From NCBI RefSeq assembly GCF_025725725.1, contig NZ_CP107020.1:868001-932000 (forward strand): DNA of 64,000 nt, written 5' to 3'. Each line of letters starts with the position of its first letter. The first letter of the stretch is position 1. This document shows, one piece after another, positions 26,710 through 35,381 of this stretch. Source of the stretch: Brachybacterium huguangmaarense. GTDB lineage: Bacteria; Actinomycetota; Actinomycetes; Actinomycetales; Dermabacteraceae. Made by a program: the position numbers and the translations under genes. Below the pieces are notes generated by a model. It worked only from the letters and a program-made list of their open reading frames with translations. It ran no database searches and was not told the origin of the DNA.

Positions 26710-28017
26710 ATGAGCACGACACCCGCCGGCAGCACCTGGTCCCAGACCTACGCGTACACGGCGCGCGAGCTGATCGAGCCGCGGTCGCTCGACGAGCTGC
26801 GCGAGACGGTGGCCGGCGCGCGACACGTGAGGGCGCTCGGCGCCCGGCACTCCTTCAGCGCGATCGCCGACTCCCCGGGCGTGCTCGTCTCGCTCGGGCG
26901 CCTGCCGGCCGACATCTCCGTGGCCCCGGACCGCCGCAGCGTGACGGTGGGCGGCGGCGTGCGCTACGGCGAGCTCGCGCGGGAGCTCGACGCGCAGGGG
27001 CTCGCGCTCGCGAACATGGCCTCCCTCCCCCACATCTCGGTGGCGGGCTGCATCGCGACCGCGACCCACGGCTCGGGTCTCGACAACCGCAACCTCGCGG
27101 CCGCCGTGCGCGGTCTGGAGATCGTGACGGCCGACGGGGACCTGGTCGCAGTGAGCCCGGCCGGGGACGCGGACTCCTTCGAGGGCCTCGTGGTGGGGCT
27201 CGGCGCGTTCGGGGTGGTCACGAGGGTCACCGTGGAGGTCGAGCCCGCCTTCGCTGTCCGCCAGGCGGTCTATCTGGACCTGCCCGCAGCGGTGCCCGAC
27301 GTCGAGGCGCTCGACGCGGTGCTGGGGTGCGCGTACTCGGTCAGCCTCTTCACCCGCTGGCAGGGCCCGAGCTTCGAGCAGGTGTGGGTCAAGCAGAAGG
27401 TCGGCGGGTCCAGGGCGGCTCTCGGCGTCCCCTCCGACGAGGCCTCCGCCTTCCCCGACACCCTGGCGGGTGCGACGAGGGCGCAGGCGCCGATCCATCC
27501 GCTGCCGGCCCTGCCGGCGCGCAACTGCACCGATCAGAGCGGGGCGCCGGGACCGGTGCACGAACGGATCCCCCACTTCCGCCTCGAGTTCATGCCGTCG
27601 GCGGGCGACGAGATCCAGAGCGAGTACCTGATCGGGCGCGAGCATCTGGCCGAGGCCGTGGTGGCGGTGCGGGCGCTCGCCCGCCGGCTCGACCCCGTGC
27701 TGCACGTGAGCGAGATCCGGACCGTCGCGGCGGACGATCTCTGGATGTCCACCGCGCAGGGGCGCGACAGCGCGGCCCTGCACTTCACGTGGAAGCGGGA
27801 TCCCGAGGGCGTGGCCGCGGTGCTCCCCGTGCTCGAGGCGGCGCTCGAGCCCTTCGCCCCGCGCCCGCACTGGGGCAAGGTGCACCGGATCGCCCCCGAG
27901 GTGGTGCGGGACCGGTACCCGCTGGCCGATCGCTTCTCGGATCTCGTCGCGCGATGGGACCCCGAGGGCACGTTCGGCAACGAGATGCTGAGGGGCCTGC
28001 GCATCACTCGGCCATGA
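26710..28017 (+). CDS. FAD-dependent alditol (xylitol/sorbitol) oxidase
   Basis: A 435-residue flavoprotein of the vanillyl-alcohol-oxidase fold. His47 in LGARHSFS matches the residue that covalently binds FAD in Streptomyces alditol oxidase. The FAD domain motif SVAGCIATATHGSG and the C-terminal GTFGNEMLRG (the D-arabinono-lactone-oxidase-type end) are present, and the overall length equals that of AldO. Such enzymes oxidise xylitol, sorbitol and similar polyols at C1 to aldoses with release of hydrogen peroxide. It is followed by a SorC-type regulator and lies near xylB, suggesting polyol use. Confidence 0.88.
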   Translation: MSTTPAGSTWSQTYAYTARELIEPRSLDELRETVAGARHVRALGARHSFSAIADSPGVLVSLGRLPADISVAPDRRSVTVGGGVRYGELARELDAQGLALANMASLPHISVAGCIATATHGSGLDNRNLAAAVRGLEIVTADGDLVAVSPAGDADSFEGLVVGLGAFGVVTRVTVEVEPAFAVRQAVYLDLPAAVPDVEALDAVLGCAYSVSLFTRWQGPSFEQVWVKQKVGGSRAALGVPSDEASAFPDTLAGATRAQAPIHPLPALPARNCTDQSGAPGPVHERIPHFRLEFMPSAGDEIQSEYLIGREHLAEAVVAVRALARRLDPVLHVSEIRTVAADDLWMSTAQGRDSAALHFTWKRDPEGVAAVLPVLEAALEPFAPRPHWGKVHRIAPEVVRDRYPLADRFSDLVARWDPEGTFGNEMLRGLRITRP

Positions 28018-28129
28018 GGCGATCGAGGCGCGTCGTTCGCGCGAGTAGCATCGAGAAGTGGTCTCCCCACCCCTGGCGCGACATTCGAGCGGGCCGTGGG
28101 CCCCACGCTCCACGGAGGATCCAGCGCAG

Positions 28130-29098
28130 ATGCCCGACAGGAACGAAGAGAATCACCTGCGCTCCATCGCGCGCCTGTACTACCTCGAGGACAAGGGGCA
28201 GGCGGAGATCGGCCGCCTGCTGGGGATGTCGAAGTCGACCGTCTCGCGCAAGCTCGCGGCCGCTCGCAGCGCGGGGATCGTGCAGATCCGCATCGTCGGC
28301 GAGAACGGGGTGGACCGGGCGGAGGACCTCGAGCGCCAGCTGCTCGCGCGCTTCCCTCTGCGCGACGCCTTCGTGGCCGATGCCGGCCGCCGGCTGGACC
28401 CGCTCCGGGCCGCGGGGCGGCTCGCCGCGGAGGTCTTCGTCCAGCAGGCGCCCGGGGCGTCCCGCATCGGTTTCGGGTGGGGCCTGACGATCGGCAGCAT
28501 CATCGATGCGATCCCGTCCCTCACGCTGCGCACGGACACCGTGCTCACCTCGATCGTGGGCGGCATGCCCTCGGTCGACACCGGCCCCAGCGGCAACCAT
28601 CTGATCTTCTCGCTCGCCGAGAACTGCGGCGTGCGGGCGCGGCGCTTCGACGCCCCCGCCATCGTGGAGTCACCCCTCACGCAGGCCGCGCTCCTGCGGG
28701 AGACGTCGGTGGCGAGCGCGCTCGACTTCGGGCGCGGCTGCGACCTCGCCTTCGTCGGCATCGGCGCGTTCGGCATCCGCACCTCGGAGAAGGTGCTCGA
28801 GCAGATGCGCCTGACCGACGAGGAGCTGCAGCAGGTGCTCGACGCCCGTCCCGTCGGCGACGTGCTGGGGCGCTTCTACGACAAGGACGGGGTCCCGCTC
28901 GGGCCGCCGTCCTCCGACCGGGTGATCGCCCTGACCGTGCCCGACCTCGCACGCATCCCGACCGTCGTCGGGGTCGCGGCCGGGGTCGAGAAGCTGCAGG
29001 GGGTCCTCGGCGCCCTCGCGGCACGCACCTTCGACATCCTCGTCGTGGACCGTCGGCTCGCCGAGTCCCTGATCTCCTCGGTGCGCGCGAGGCCCTGA
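28130..29098 (+). CDS. SorC-family transcriptional regulator (second copy)
   Basis: A 322-residue regulator from the ATG at 28130 with a GGAGGATCC site; an in-frame GTG at 28058 is less likely. HTH: IARLYYLEDKGQAEIGRLLG, then MSKSTVSRKLA. The effector domain shows IGFGWGLTIGSI, VLTSIVGGM, and DLAFVGIGAFG. It is the downstream neighbour of alditol oxidase and converges on the leftward glucitol-type PTS operon, which otherwise has no regulator in the window. It is therefore a candidate controller of either, possibly through the GTTGCA palindrome at 35382. Confidence 0.9.
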   Translation: MPDRNEENHLRSIARLYYLEDKGQAEIGRLLGMSKSTVSRKLAAARSAGIVQIRIVGENGVDRAEDLERQLLARFPLRDAFVADAGRRLDPLRAAGRLAAEVFVQQAPGASRIGFGWGLTIGSIIDAIPSLTLRTDTVLTSIVGGMPSVDTGPSGNHLIFSLAENCGVRARRFDAPAIVESPLTQAALLRETSVASALDFGRGCDLAFVGIGAFGIRTSEKVLEQMRLTDEELQQVLDARPVGDVLGRFYDKDGVPLGPPSSDRVIALTVPDLARIPTVVGVAAGVEKLQGVLGALAARTFDILVVDRRLAESLISSVRARP

Positions 29099-29112
29099 GG
29101 GCAGCGGGAGAC

Positions 29113-29149
29113 GGGCGGAGGGCCGGCCCCGGGGGCCGCCCCTCCGCCC
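29113..29149. terminator. Bidirectional hairpin terminator
   Basis: GGGCGGAGG at 29113-29121 pairs with CCTCCGCCC at 29141-29149, with a further GC-rich stem inside. It lies between the convergent SorC gene and the oxidoreductase ending the glucitol-type PTS operon. Confidence 0.75.
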
Positions 29150-29159
29150 GCCTCGTGCC

Positions 29160-30458
29160 TCAGATCATGCCGTTCTTGACGAGCGCGTCCTGCAGGCGCC
29201 GCATCGCCACGAGCGGCCGCGTCTCGTCGACCTCGACGTCGTCGTAGCCGATGAACTCGTCCGCCTGCTTCGGCGCCTTCAGGGTGCAGCGGCCCAGCAG
29301 CCCGATCGGGATCAGGTTCTGCTCGCGCGCCGTCTCGGCGGGGACCGCCCAGCCGTAGTAGTGGTCGCCGCCCATGCCCTCGAGGGTGATGCCAGGCTCG
29401 AGGTCGGACTTCGCCCGGGCCACCACCTCGGTCGTGACGTGGTGGGACTGGAAGTCGCTCCGGCGGTTGAGGATCGCCTCGCCGATCGACAGCGGCGCCT
29501 CGATGGAGGCGATGTGCCACGGCCGGTAGAAGAGGTAGTACGGACCGGTGCCGAGCTTGAGGTAGTCCAGCTCGTGGGTGACGACGTCGCTCTCGGACTT
29601 GACGATCGCGAAGACCCCGGGGGCCACGTCGCCGGTGACGTACTCCACGACGGGTCCCTCGCCGTCGAGGATGCCGCCGTCGGCGCGCGGGATGAGCGTC
29701 GTGGCGAGGTCGGCGAGATTGCACTCGGGACCGTGCATGCCCTCGACCTCGATCGGGAAGCCCGTCGCGTTGGACAGGGCGGTCATCTCGAGCTGCGTCT
29801 TGGTGCCGTCGGTGAACTCCGTGAGCATGCGCGGGTTCATGCGCTTGCGCTCGGCCTCGGCCAGGTTGTCGGAGGGCACCGAGTGCGGCTTGTTGGGGTT
29901 GTTCTTGCCCTTGCCGACGCACACGACCTTCATGCCGAGGTCCTGCGCGTACTCGACGAGCTTGAGGCACTCGACGGGCTCGTCGCCGCGGCACACGGTG
30001 TAGACGGAGCCGCCGGCGTTCGCCATGCGGCTCAGGAGCACCCCGACCGTGATGTCGGCCTCGACGGTCATGAGCGCCACGTCGGTGCCGTGCGCGATGC
30101 ACGTGTAGGCGATCTGCGCGGCGATCTCGGGCACGCCGGAGACCTCCAGGACGATGTCGATGTCGAGCTCGGGCATCTGCAGCCCGTCGGTGATCGCGAC
30201 GGCGCGGCCGGCCGCGAGGCCGGCGCGCGCGGCGTCGAGGTCGTCGCCCGCGGCGAGCACGTCGTCCGTGCCCGCGTTCCGGAGCGCCTCGGTGGCCTTG
30301 TCCAGCACGATGTCCGCGACGGCCGTGACGGTCATGCCCGGCGTGCGGCAGATCTGCGCGATGAGCCCGGCGCCCATCTGTCCGGCGCCGACGACGCCGA
30401 CCCGGACGGGGTGGCCGAGCTCGGCCTCCCTCTCGAGAAGTCCCTTGGTGTATCCCAT
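29160..30458 (-). CDS. NAD(P)-dependent oxidoreductase, homoserine-dehydrogenase-like, in a polyol PTS operon
   Basis: A 432-residue protein with an N-terminal Rossmann fold (VRVGVVGAGQMGAGL, about 18-32) and the ITDGLQMPELDIDIVLEVSG linker typical of homoserine-dehydrogenase-like NAD-binding domains. A central domain with KGKNNPNK follows, and a C-terminal SAF-like segment near the end (NLIPIGLLGRCTLKAPK). Proteins of this type are repeatedly seen next to PTS or tetritol genes but the reaction is not settled to my knowledge. As the last gene of a glucitol-type PTS operon lacking the usual sorbitol-6-phosphate dehydrogenase, it is the best candidate to oxidise the imported polyol phosphate. 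That assignment is inference. Confidence 0.75.
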   Translation of the reverse strand: MGYTKGLLEREAELGHPVRVGVVGAGQMGAGLIAQICRTPGMTVTAVADIVLDKATEALRNAGTDDVLAAGDDLDAARAGLAAGRAVAITDGLQMPELDIDIVLEVSGVPEIAAQIAYTCIAHGTDVALMTVEADITVGVLLSRMANAGGSVYTVCRGDEPVECLKLVEYAQDLGMKVVCVGKGKNNPNKPHSVPSDNLAEAERKRMNPRMLTEFTDGTKTQLEMTALSNATGFPIEVEGMHGPECNLADLATTLIPRADGGILDGEGPVVEYVTGDVAPGVFAIVKSESDVVTHELDYLKLGTGPYYLFYRPWHIASIEAPLSIGEAILNRRSDFQSHHVTTEVVARAKSDLEPGITLEGMGGDHYYGWAVPAETAREQNLIPIGLLGRCTLKAPKQADEFIGYDDVEVDETRPLVAMRRLQDALVKNGMI

Positions 30459-30474
30459 TTCCTTGCTCCCTTTC

Positions 30475-30966
30475 CTAGTGGTTCATGGCGTGCGCGACGG
30501 GGGTGGCCGCCCGCGCGGGGGTGGATGCCGACCTGCGGAGAGTCCGCGGGCGGTCCGCGGCGCTCGCGCCCATGGAGACCGCCGCCCCGCGGCGCGGCTT
30601 GGGCAGGCGCAGCAGGGCGTCCTCGGCGCCGCGCCGCAGCGCCCGGCTGCGGGCGCGGTCGGCGAGTCCGGTGACCGGTCCGATCAGCTCGGGGCGCGCC
30701 CGGAACCGCGCGAAGACCGTGCGACCGGTCATCGCCGTCGCGCGCACGACCTCGCCGCGCGAGGTGTCGACCACCATCACGACGACGGCCCCGCCCCGGA
30801 AGGAGCGGCAGCGGCCCGAGATGAGCGCGTTGTCCGGCCCGCTCGCCGCTCGCGCGGAGTCCTGGAGCTCACGGTTGTAGCGCCTGGCCTGGAACAGCGT
30901 CATGACCATCGCCAGGATCATCGCGGTGATCAGGAGGGCGGGGAACTGCCAGCCGACGTCGTGCAT
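30475..30966 (-). CDS. gutM: GutM-like glucitol operon protein
   Basis: A 163-residue protein with one N-terminal helix (residues about 8-26, PALLITAMILAMVMTLFQ) followed by RRYNREL and a basic, Pro/Ala-rich C-terminus. The helix plus the FRGGAVVVMVVD and VVRATAMTGRTVFARF strands match the glucitol operon activator (GutM) family, membrane-anchored proteins encoded with glucitol PTS genes. The ATG at 30966 follows the srlB stop by one base with an AGGAGGG site, so it is translationally linked. It is likely a regulator or accessory factor. Confidence 0.78.
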   Translation of the reverse strand: MHDVGWQFPALLITAMILAMVMTLFQARRYNRELQDSARAASGPDNALISGRCRSFRGGAVVVMVVDTSRGEVVRATAMTGRTVFARFRARPELIGPVTGLADRARSRALRRGAEDALLRLPKPRRGAAVSMGASAADRPRTLRRSASTPARAATPVAHAMNH

Positions 30967-30967
30967 G

Positions 30968-31336
30968 TCAGCCCTCCTCGAAACGGATCTCGGCGCCGAC
31001 GGCCGGGGCCTTCGGCATCTCGCCGGTGGCGAGCACGGCGCCGGGCAGCAGCTCCTGCTCGGGCTGGTTGACGTAGACGACGACGTGGCCGAGCTGGACG
31101 AGGTTCTCGTTGGCCTGGGCGCCGAGCGCGTCGACCGTGACCCGGTCCTCGCCCAGGACGAGGACGTCGCCCGGCGCGATGTCGCGCACGGGCCGGGCGG
31201 CGCCGGTGTGGACGATGCTGACGTCGGCGAGGGCGGGCGGCACGGGCTCGCCGAAGAGGATGACGACACCGGCGTCGAGCATGTCGTGCGTGTCGTCGCC
31301 GATGTGGCTGACGGTGGAGGTCCAGAGGGTGCTCAT
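30968..31336 (-). CDS. srlB: PTS glucitol/sorbitol-type EIIA
   Basis: A 122-residue EIIA-Gut protein. His43 in VSIVHTGA is the expected phospho-acceptor, and the GDVLVLGEDRVTVDALGAQANENL block with a C-terminal PGAVLATGE strand fits the family. It takes phosphate from HPr and passes it to the IIB domain of the neighbouring IIBC protein. It lies between srlE and gutM with gaps of 79 and one bases. Confidence 0.92.
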   Translation of the reverse strand: MSTLWTSTVSHIGDDTHDMLDAGVVILFGEPVPPALADVSIVHTGAARPVRDIAPGDVLVLGEDRVTVDALGAQANENLVQLGHVVVYVNQPEQELLPGAVLATGEMPKAPAVGAEIRFEEG

Positions 31337-31415
31337 GAGGGATCCTTCGCGGGTTCGAGAGGGGGCGGGGACGGCCGCGCGCCGACGAGGGCGGGCGCGC
31401 GGCCGTCGGTGCCGT

Positions 31416-32441
31416 TCAGAGGAGGAACGACACGAGGTAGGCGATCAGGACGGCGATCGGCGAGGTGATCAGGCGGGTGAACAGCACCGCCGGCACGCCG
31501 ACCGAGATGGTCTCCGGCTTGGCCTCGCCGAGGGACAGGCCCACGGGGATGAAGTCGGCGCCGACCTGGCCGTCGATCGCGAACAGCGTGGGCAGGGCGT
31601 ACTGGACCGGGAGGGCGCCGGCGCCGATCTGCGTGCCCATGAGGACGCCGACCACCTGGGCGATCGCCGCGCCGGGCCCCAGGATCGGGGACAGGAACGG
31701 GAGCGCCACGATGAGCGACAGCAGGAGCAGCCCCAGGGGGTTCTGCGCGAGCGGCGTGACCAGGTGGGCGATGCCCTGCGAGATCCCGGTGTAGTTGACG
31801 AAGCCGATCAGGAGCCCGACGTACGCCATGAACGGGATGACGGTCTTGAGGATGATGTCGAGCGCCTGGCGTCCCGAGGACAGCAGCGTGTTGATGACGT
31901 AGCCGATCGCGTTGCCGAACCCGACCACGATCCCGGTGAACCCGCGGGGGCGCCCTGGCGCGGCCGCCTTCCGGGGAGCCTCGGCGTCCGCGTCCGCGGG
32001 GGCCGCCTGGTCGGCGCCCGCCGCCGCAGCGCCCGCGCCGCCGACACCGGCGGCCGTGGCGCTCTGCTCGGCGTCGGCGACCGCCACCTGGTTCACGCCC
32101 ACATCCGACACGAAGATGTCGTCGGTGATGAACTGCGCGAGCGGGCCCGTCGGCGACCCCGGGTACACGTCGATGGTCGGGATCCGCTTCTTGGGGTACA
32201 CGCCGATGCGGGCGGTGCCGCCGCAGTTGATGACGACCGCCATCACCTCGTCGTCGGCGATGTGGTTGGTGAAGCCGTCGAGCACCTCGGCCCCGGAGAG
32301 CTCCGCCATCCTCTGGGCGACGGGATGGATCCCGCCGCCCGTGACCGACAGGATGACCTTCTTGGTGTCGGTGGGGACGATGGTGAGGCCGCTGCCCCAC
32401 CCGGCCCCGCCCTTGGTGACGCGGATGGGCGTGAAGCTCAT
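31416..32441 (-). CDS. srlE: PTS glucitol/sorbitol-type EIIBC
   Basis: A 341-residue protein whose ATG overlaps the srlA stop (ATGA). The N-terminal IIB domain starts VTKGGAGWGSGLTIVP and has the phosphorylatable Cys73 in INCGGTARIGVYPKKR. An Ala/Asp-rich linker (about 128-165) leads to the IIC half with its helices and the motif PFLSPILGPGAAIAQVVGVL. Together with srlA it forms the split membrane permease characteristic of glucitol systems. The linker is longer and more alanine-rich than in the E. coli protein. Confidence 0.92.
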   Translation of the reverse strand: MSFTPIRVTKGGAGWGSGLTIVPTDTKKVILSVTGGGIHPVAQRMAELSGAEVLDGFTNHIADDEVMAVVINCGGTARIGVYPKKRIPTIDVYPGSPTGPLAQFITDDIFVSDVGVNQVAVADAEQSATAAGVGGAGAAAAGADQAAPADADAEAPRKAAAPGRPRGFTGIVVGFGNAIGYVINTLLSSGRQALDIILKTVIPFMAYVGLLIGFVNYTGISQGIAHLVTPLAQNPLGLLLLSLIVALPFLSPILGPGAAIAQVVGVLMGTQIGAGALPVQYALPTLFAIDGQVGADFIPVGLSLGEAKPETISVGVPAVLFTRLITSPIAVLIAYLVSFLL

Positions 32442-33043
32442 GACACACCGCCCTGGATCTCGCCGGCCGCGTAGGCCTCGTCGTAGGCGCGGAAGGTCTC
32501 CTCGTGGCCGCCCCGCTTGATGAGCAGGGAGGTCATCCACTGGGTGGCGATGCCGCGGATGAGGATCACGACGATGCCGACCAGGAAGTACAGGGCGGCG
32601 AGCGGCGCGTACTTCTCGGGGGCGATCTGCAGGACGCCGGCCGAGACTCCGGTCCACACGAAGATCTCTCCCGCGTTCGCATGCGGGAACAGCGACGTCA
32701 CGGGGTGCACGAACGACACCGCCGAGTCGTAGAAGGCCGGCTTGTAGCGCTCGGGCAGGAAGCGGCCGAAGGTGTAGGCCATCGGGTTGGTCAGGAGCAG
32801 GACGGCGAGGACCGGCATGACCGTGTAGCGGGTGACGGCCCATCGGCTGGACCAGCGCACGGCGCGGGTGACCCGCTCCTCGCCGATCCAGGTGGTGACG
32901 GCGTACATCAGGGTCAGCATGACCATCAGCAGCGGGAGCACGCCGGTGACGAGGCCGACGAACGACTCGGCGGCCGCCTGGAAGAGGCCGATGAAGTGCT
33001 CGGCGGCCCAGGTGATTCCCTTCATGATCGGGTTGTTCTCCAC
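32438..33043 (-). CDS. srlA: PTS glucitol/sorbitol-type EIIC
   Basis: A 201-residue membrane protein with about four helices. The motif RWAVTRYTVMPVLAVLLLTN followed by MAYTFGRFLPERYKPAFYDS and FPHANAGEIFVWTGV is diagnostic of the glucitol IIC (SrlA) subunit. It starts with a GGAGAACTC-type site upstream and overlaps srlE at its stop. It begins the PTS part of the operon after a 160-base gap from yjbQ that I could not assign to a promoter. Confidence 0.92.
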   Translation of the reverse strand: MENNPIMKGITWAAEHFIGLFQAAAESFVGLVTGVLPLLMVMLTLMYAVTTWIGEERVTRAVRWSSRWAVTRYTVMPVLAVLLLTNPMAYTFGRFLPERYKPAFYDSAVSFVHPVTSLFPHANAGEIFVWTGVSAGVLQIAPEKYAPLAALYFLVGIVVILIRGIATQWMTSLLIKRGGHEETFRAYDEAYAAGEIQGGVS

Positions 33044-33203
33044 GAGAACTCCTTTGTTTCGAGTGGATGTCGCATCGGGCGCCTGACCGTCGGGCGGTCA
33101 GCGGCGGCGGTGCGCGGCAGGAAGGACTGCAGCAGTGATGAGGAGGGTCACCTCCGGTCGTCGGGGCCGTGGGGCCGGTTCGGCAGTGGGGACGGGGGCG
33201 GGT

Positions 33204-33737
33204 TCACTCACCGGTGAGCACGATGTGGCACCTGCGCGTCCGGGAACGCGCCCGGTCGAAGTCGACGAAGAACACGTAGCCCGTGGGCCCGACCGCGAGC
33301 TCGCCGTCGATGACGGCGAAGGTCTCGCTCGAGCCGAGGATGCTGGCCTTCAGGTGCGCGTCGGCGTTGAACAGCTGGGTGCGGTCCCCTCCGGGGAGGT
33401 AGGCCGCGGCGTCCGGCCAGGACTCCACGGCCCGGTAGTGCTCCTCCCCGGGGTAGGTGTAGCCCTGAGCGGGCGGGAAGTCCTCCTGGGCGGGGAACAG
33501 GCGCGACAGCACGGCGTCGAGGTCGTGCTGCAGGTAGTCGTTGCCGTCGGCGTCGAGGTCGTGGGCGAACTCCTCGAAGTACACGGCGCAGGTGGTGTGC
33601 GGGGAGATCACGCTGCAGGTCCCTGCGGCGATGCCGCTAGCGGCGATCGCGTCGCGCACGTGCGGCGTGACGTCCAGGAACGTCGGGCCGCCTCCGCGGG
33701 AGACCAGCTCGAAGGTGGTGGTGGTGGTCGTGGTCAT
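33204..33737 (-). CDS. YjbQ/UPF0047 family protein
   Basis: A 177-residue protein with the UPF0047 metal-site motifs: SVISPHTTCAVYFEE (about 42-56) and NADAHLKASILGSSETF (about 122), plus the final strand PTGYVFFVDFDRAR. The family is small, ancient and widely found; some members show weak thiamine-phosphate synthase activity but the true role is unclear. The Thr-rich start (seven Thr) is odd. Its position between a ketose aldolase and the glucitol-type PTS suggests a role in the same carbohydrate pathway. Confidence 0.87.
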   Translation of the reverse strand: MTTTTTTTFELVSRGGGPTFLDVTPHVRDAIAASGIAAGTCSVISPHTTCAVYFEEFAHDLDADGNDYLQHDLDAVLSRLFPAQEDFPPAQGYTYPGEEHYRAVESWPDAAAYLPGGDRTQLFNADAHLKASILGSSETFAVIDGELAVGPTGYVFFVDFDRARSRTRRCHIVLTGE

Positions 33738-33763
33738 GTCGTCTCCTCGTCTCCTGGGCCTGG

Positions 33764-34621
33764 TCAGAGCGCGCCGGCACGGGGCGCGAGCGCCTGCACG
33801 AACCGTCCGACGTCCTCGCGCACGCCCTGGCGCGCGCGCACGGCGACGTCGGAGAACACGTAGGTGTCCTCGCCCTCGAGGGCGTCCCGCGCGGCGTCGA
33901 GGGCGGCCTTGGCGGCGTAGGTGTAGTAGTTGATCTTGCGGACGCCCCGATCGATGCAGGCGCGGTACTCCTGGGGCTTCAGCCCCGAGCCGCCGTGCAT
34001 CACGAGGGGGACGCCGGCGGCTCGGCGCAGCTGCTCGATGAGCTCGTAGTCGAGCCTCGGCTCTCGCCGGTACAGGCCGTGGACCGTGCCGAAGGAGGCC
34101 GCCAGGCAGTCCACGCCGGTCCGCGCGACGAAGTCCGCCGCCTCCTGGGGTCTCGTGTAGAGGGTCTCGTCGGCGATGCCCTGGGACGGGTCCCCGTTCT
34201 CGTTCCCGCTCATGGCGCCGATCTCCCCCTCGACGTCGGCGCCGCGCTCATGGGCCATCTCGACGACGGCGCGGGTGAGGGCCACGTTCTCCTCGTAGGG
34301 CCGCAGGGAGCCGTCGATCATGGCGGACGTGAACCCGATGTCGAGTCCCGTCCGGATGTACTCGATGTCCTCGCCATGGTCGACATGCACCACGAAGGGG
34401 GCCTCCGACCGGGAGGCGAGGGCCACCATGGCGGGGCCGATCTCCTCGATGCTCACGTACTTCTCATGGGACTGGGCGAAGGCCAGCACGATCGGGACGC
34501 CGGCCCGCTCGCCGACGTCGATCGTGGCGAGGAGGGCCTCGAAGAACGGCGTGTTCACGGCCGCGAGACCGCCGCCGTGCGTCTCGGCGTAGGACAGCGC
34601 TTCGCTGAGTGAGATGAGCAC
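33764..34621 (-). CDS. Class II ketose-bisphosphate aldolase-like protein
   Basis: A 285-residue zinc aldolase of the Fba/KbaY/GatY type. Zinc and catalytic residues are present: Asp81-His82 in HVDHGED, His181 in GTVHGLY and His209 in VMHGGSG, with Glu132 in DVEGEIG. The phosphate-site end of the barrel reads RKINYYTYAAKAA where classical enzymes have KINxxTD, and GGSGLKP replaces GGSGVP. This suggests a diverged subfamily, perhaps acting on a monophosphate. No bisphosphate-forming kinase is in the operon. Products should feed triose phosphates together with the TIM-like neighbour. Confidence 0.85.
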   Translation of the reverse strand: MLISLSEALSYAETHGGGLAAVNTPFFEALLATIDVGERAGVPIVLAFAQSHEKYVSIEEIGPAMVALASRSEAPFVVHVDHGEDIEYIRTGLDIGFTSAMIDGSLRPYEENVALTRAVVEMAHERGADVEGEIGAMSGNENGDPSQGIADETLYTRPQEAADFVARTGVDCLAASFGTVHGLYRREPRLDYELIEQLRRAAGVPLVMHGGSGLKPQEYRACIDRGVRKINYYTYAAKAALDAARDALEGEDTYVFSDVAVRARQGVREDVGRFVQALAPRAGAL

Positions 34622-34645
34622 GATCGCTCCTTTCGCTGACCGGGG

Positions 34646-35335
34646 TCAGGGCTTCGCGGTGCGGAGGGCGGTGTACATGTCCGAGAGGATCCGCCGGTGG
34701 TCGGGGTGCTGCAGGATGCCGCTCGTGCCGCCTGAGCCGTCGGCGCCCTGGGCGAGCACGCGGGCGACGTCCTCGCCGGTCGAGACGCCGGCAGCCTGGA
34801 TCACGAGGATGTTCGCGTCGACCTCCTTGACAATGCGGGTGGTGCGCTCGACGTAGTCGCCGGCGTCCATGCGGCCGGTGCCGATCGCGGAGGTGGGCTC
34901 GCAGATCATCACGTCGGGGCCCAGCGTCGCGACCGCCCGGCACTGGGCGTCGGAGTCGGCGCACACGATGGTCGCCAGGCCGGTCGCGCGGGCCCGGGCG
35001 ATCGTCCGGTCGAGCTCGTCGAGGGTCAGGGGGTGCTCGGCATGGTTGAGCACGACCGCGCCGACGCCGGCCTCGACCAGTCCCTCGGGCAGGATCCTGC
35101 CCATGCCCCGCCCGGGCACGAGGGGGTCCATGTGCTGGGCGGTGACCACGAGGTGCTCGGTGGCCTCGGCGATCATCCGCAGGTCCACGTGCTGGGCCGT
35201 GAAGATCGTGGTAATACCGAACTGGCCCGCGAGCTCGTCCGTCAGGCGTGCGAGCCGGAGCGTCTCGCCGCCGCCCAGGTACGCCTTGGGGTTCACGATC
35301 AGCAACGGTCCCGTGAGCGTCGAACGTCGGTCCAT
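34646..35335 (-). CDS. Triosephosphate isomerase-like protein (short, archaeal/EryH-like type)
   Basis: A 229-residue TIM-fold protein, shorter than the usual 250-residue bacterial TpiA. Catalytic residues are conserved: Asn15-Lys17 in NPKAYL, His98 in LNHAEHP and Glu146 in CEPTSAIGTG, with a phosphate-binding GSGGTSG near the end. Related short TIMs include archaeal enzymes and EryH-type tetrulose-phosphate isomerases, so either triose or tetrulose phosphates may be the substrate. It is the first gene of the leftward polyol PTS operon. Confidence 0.85.
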   Translation of the reverse strand: MDRRSTLTGPLLIVNPKAYLGGGETLRLARLTDELAGQFGITTIFTAQHVDLRMIAEATEHLVVTAQHMDPLVPGRGMGRILPEGLVEAGVGAVVLNHAEHPLTLDELDRTIARARATGLATIVCADSDAQCRAVATLGPDVMICEPTSAIGTGRMDAGDYVERTTRIVKEVDANILVIQAAGVSTGEDVARVLAQGADGSGGTSGILQHPDHRRILSDMYTALRTAKP

Positions 35336-35381
35336 GGGCCTCTCCCGTCTTTGGGCTGTTCACGAGCACTGGATGAAACTT

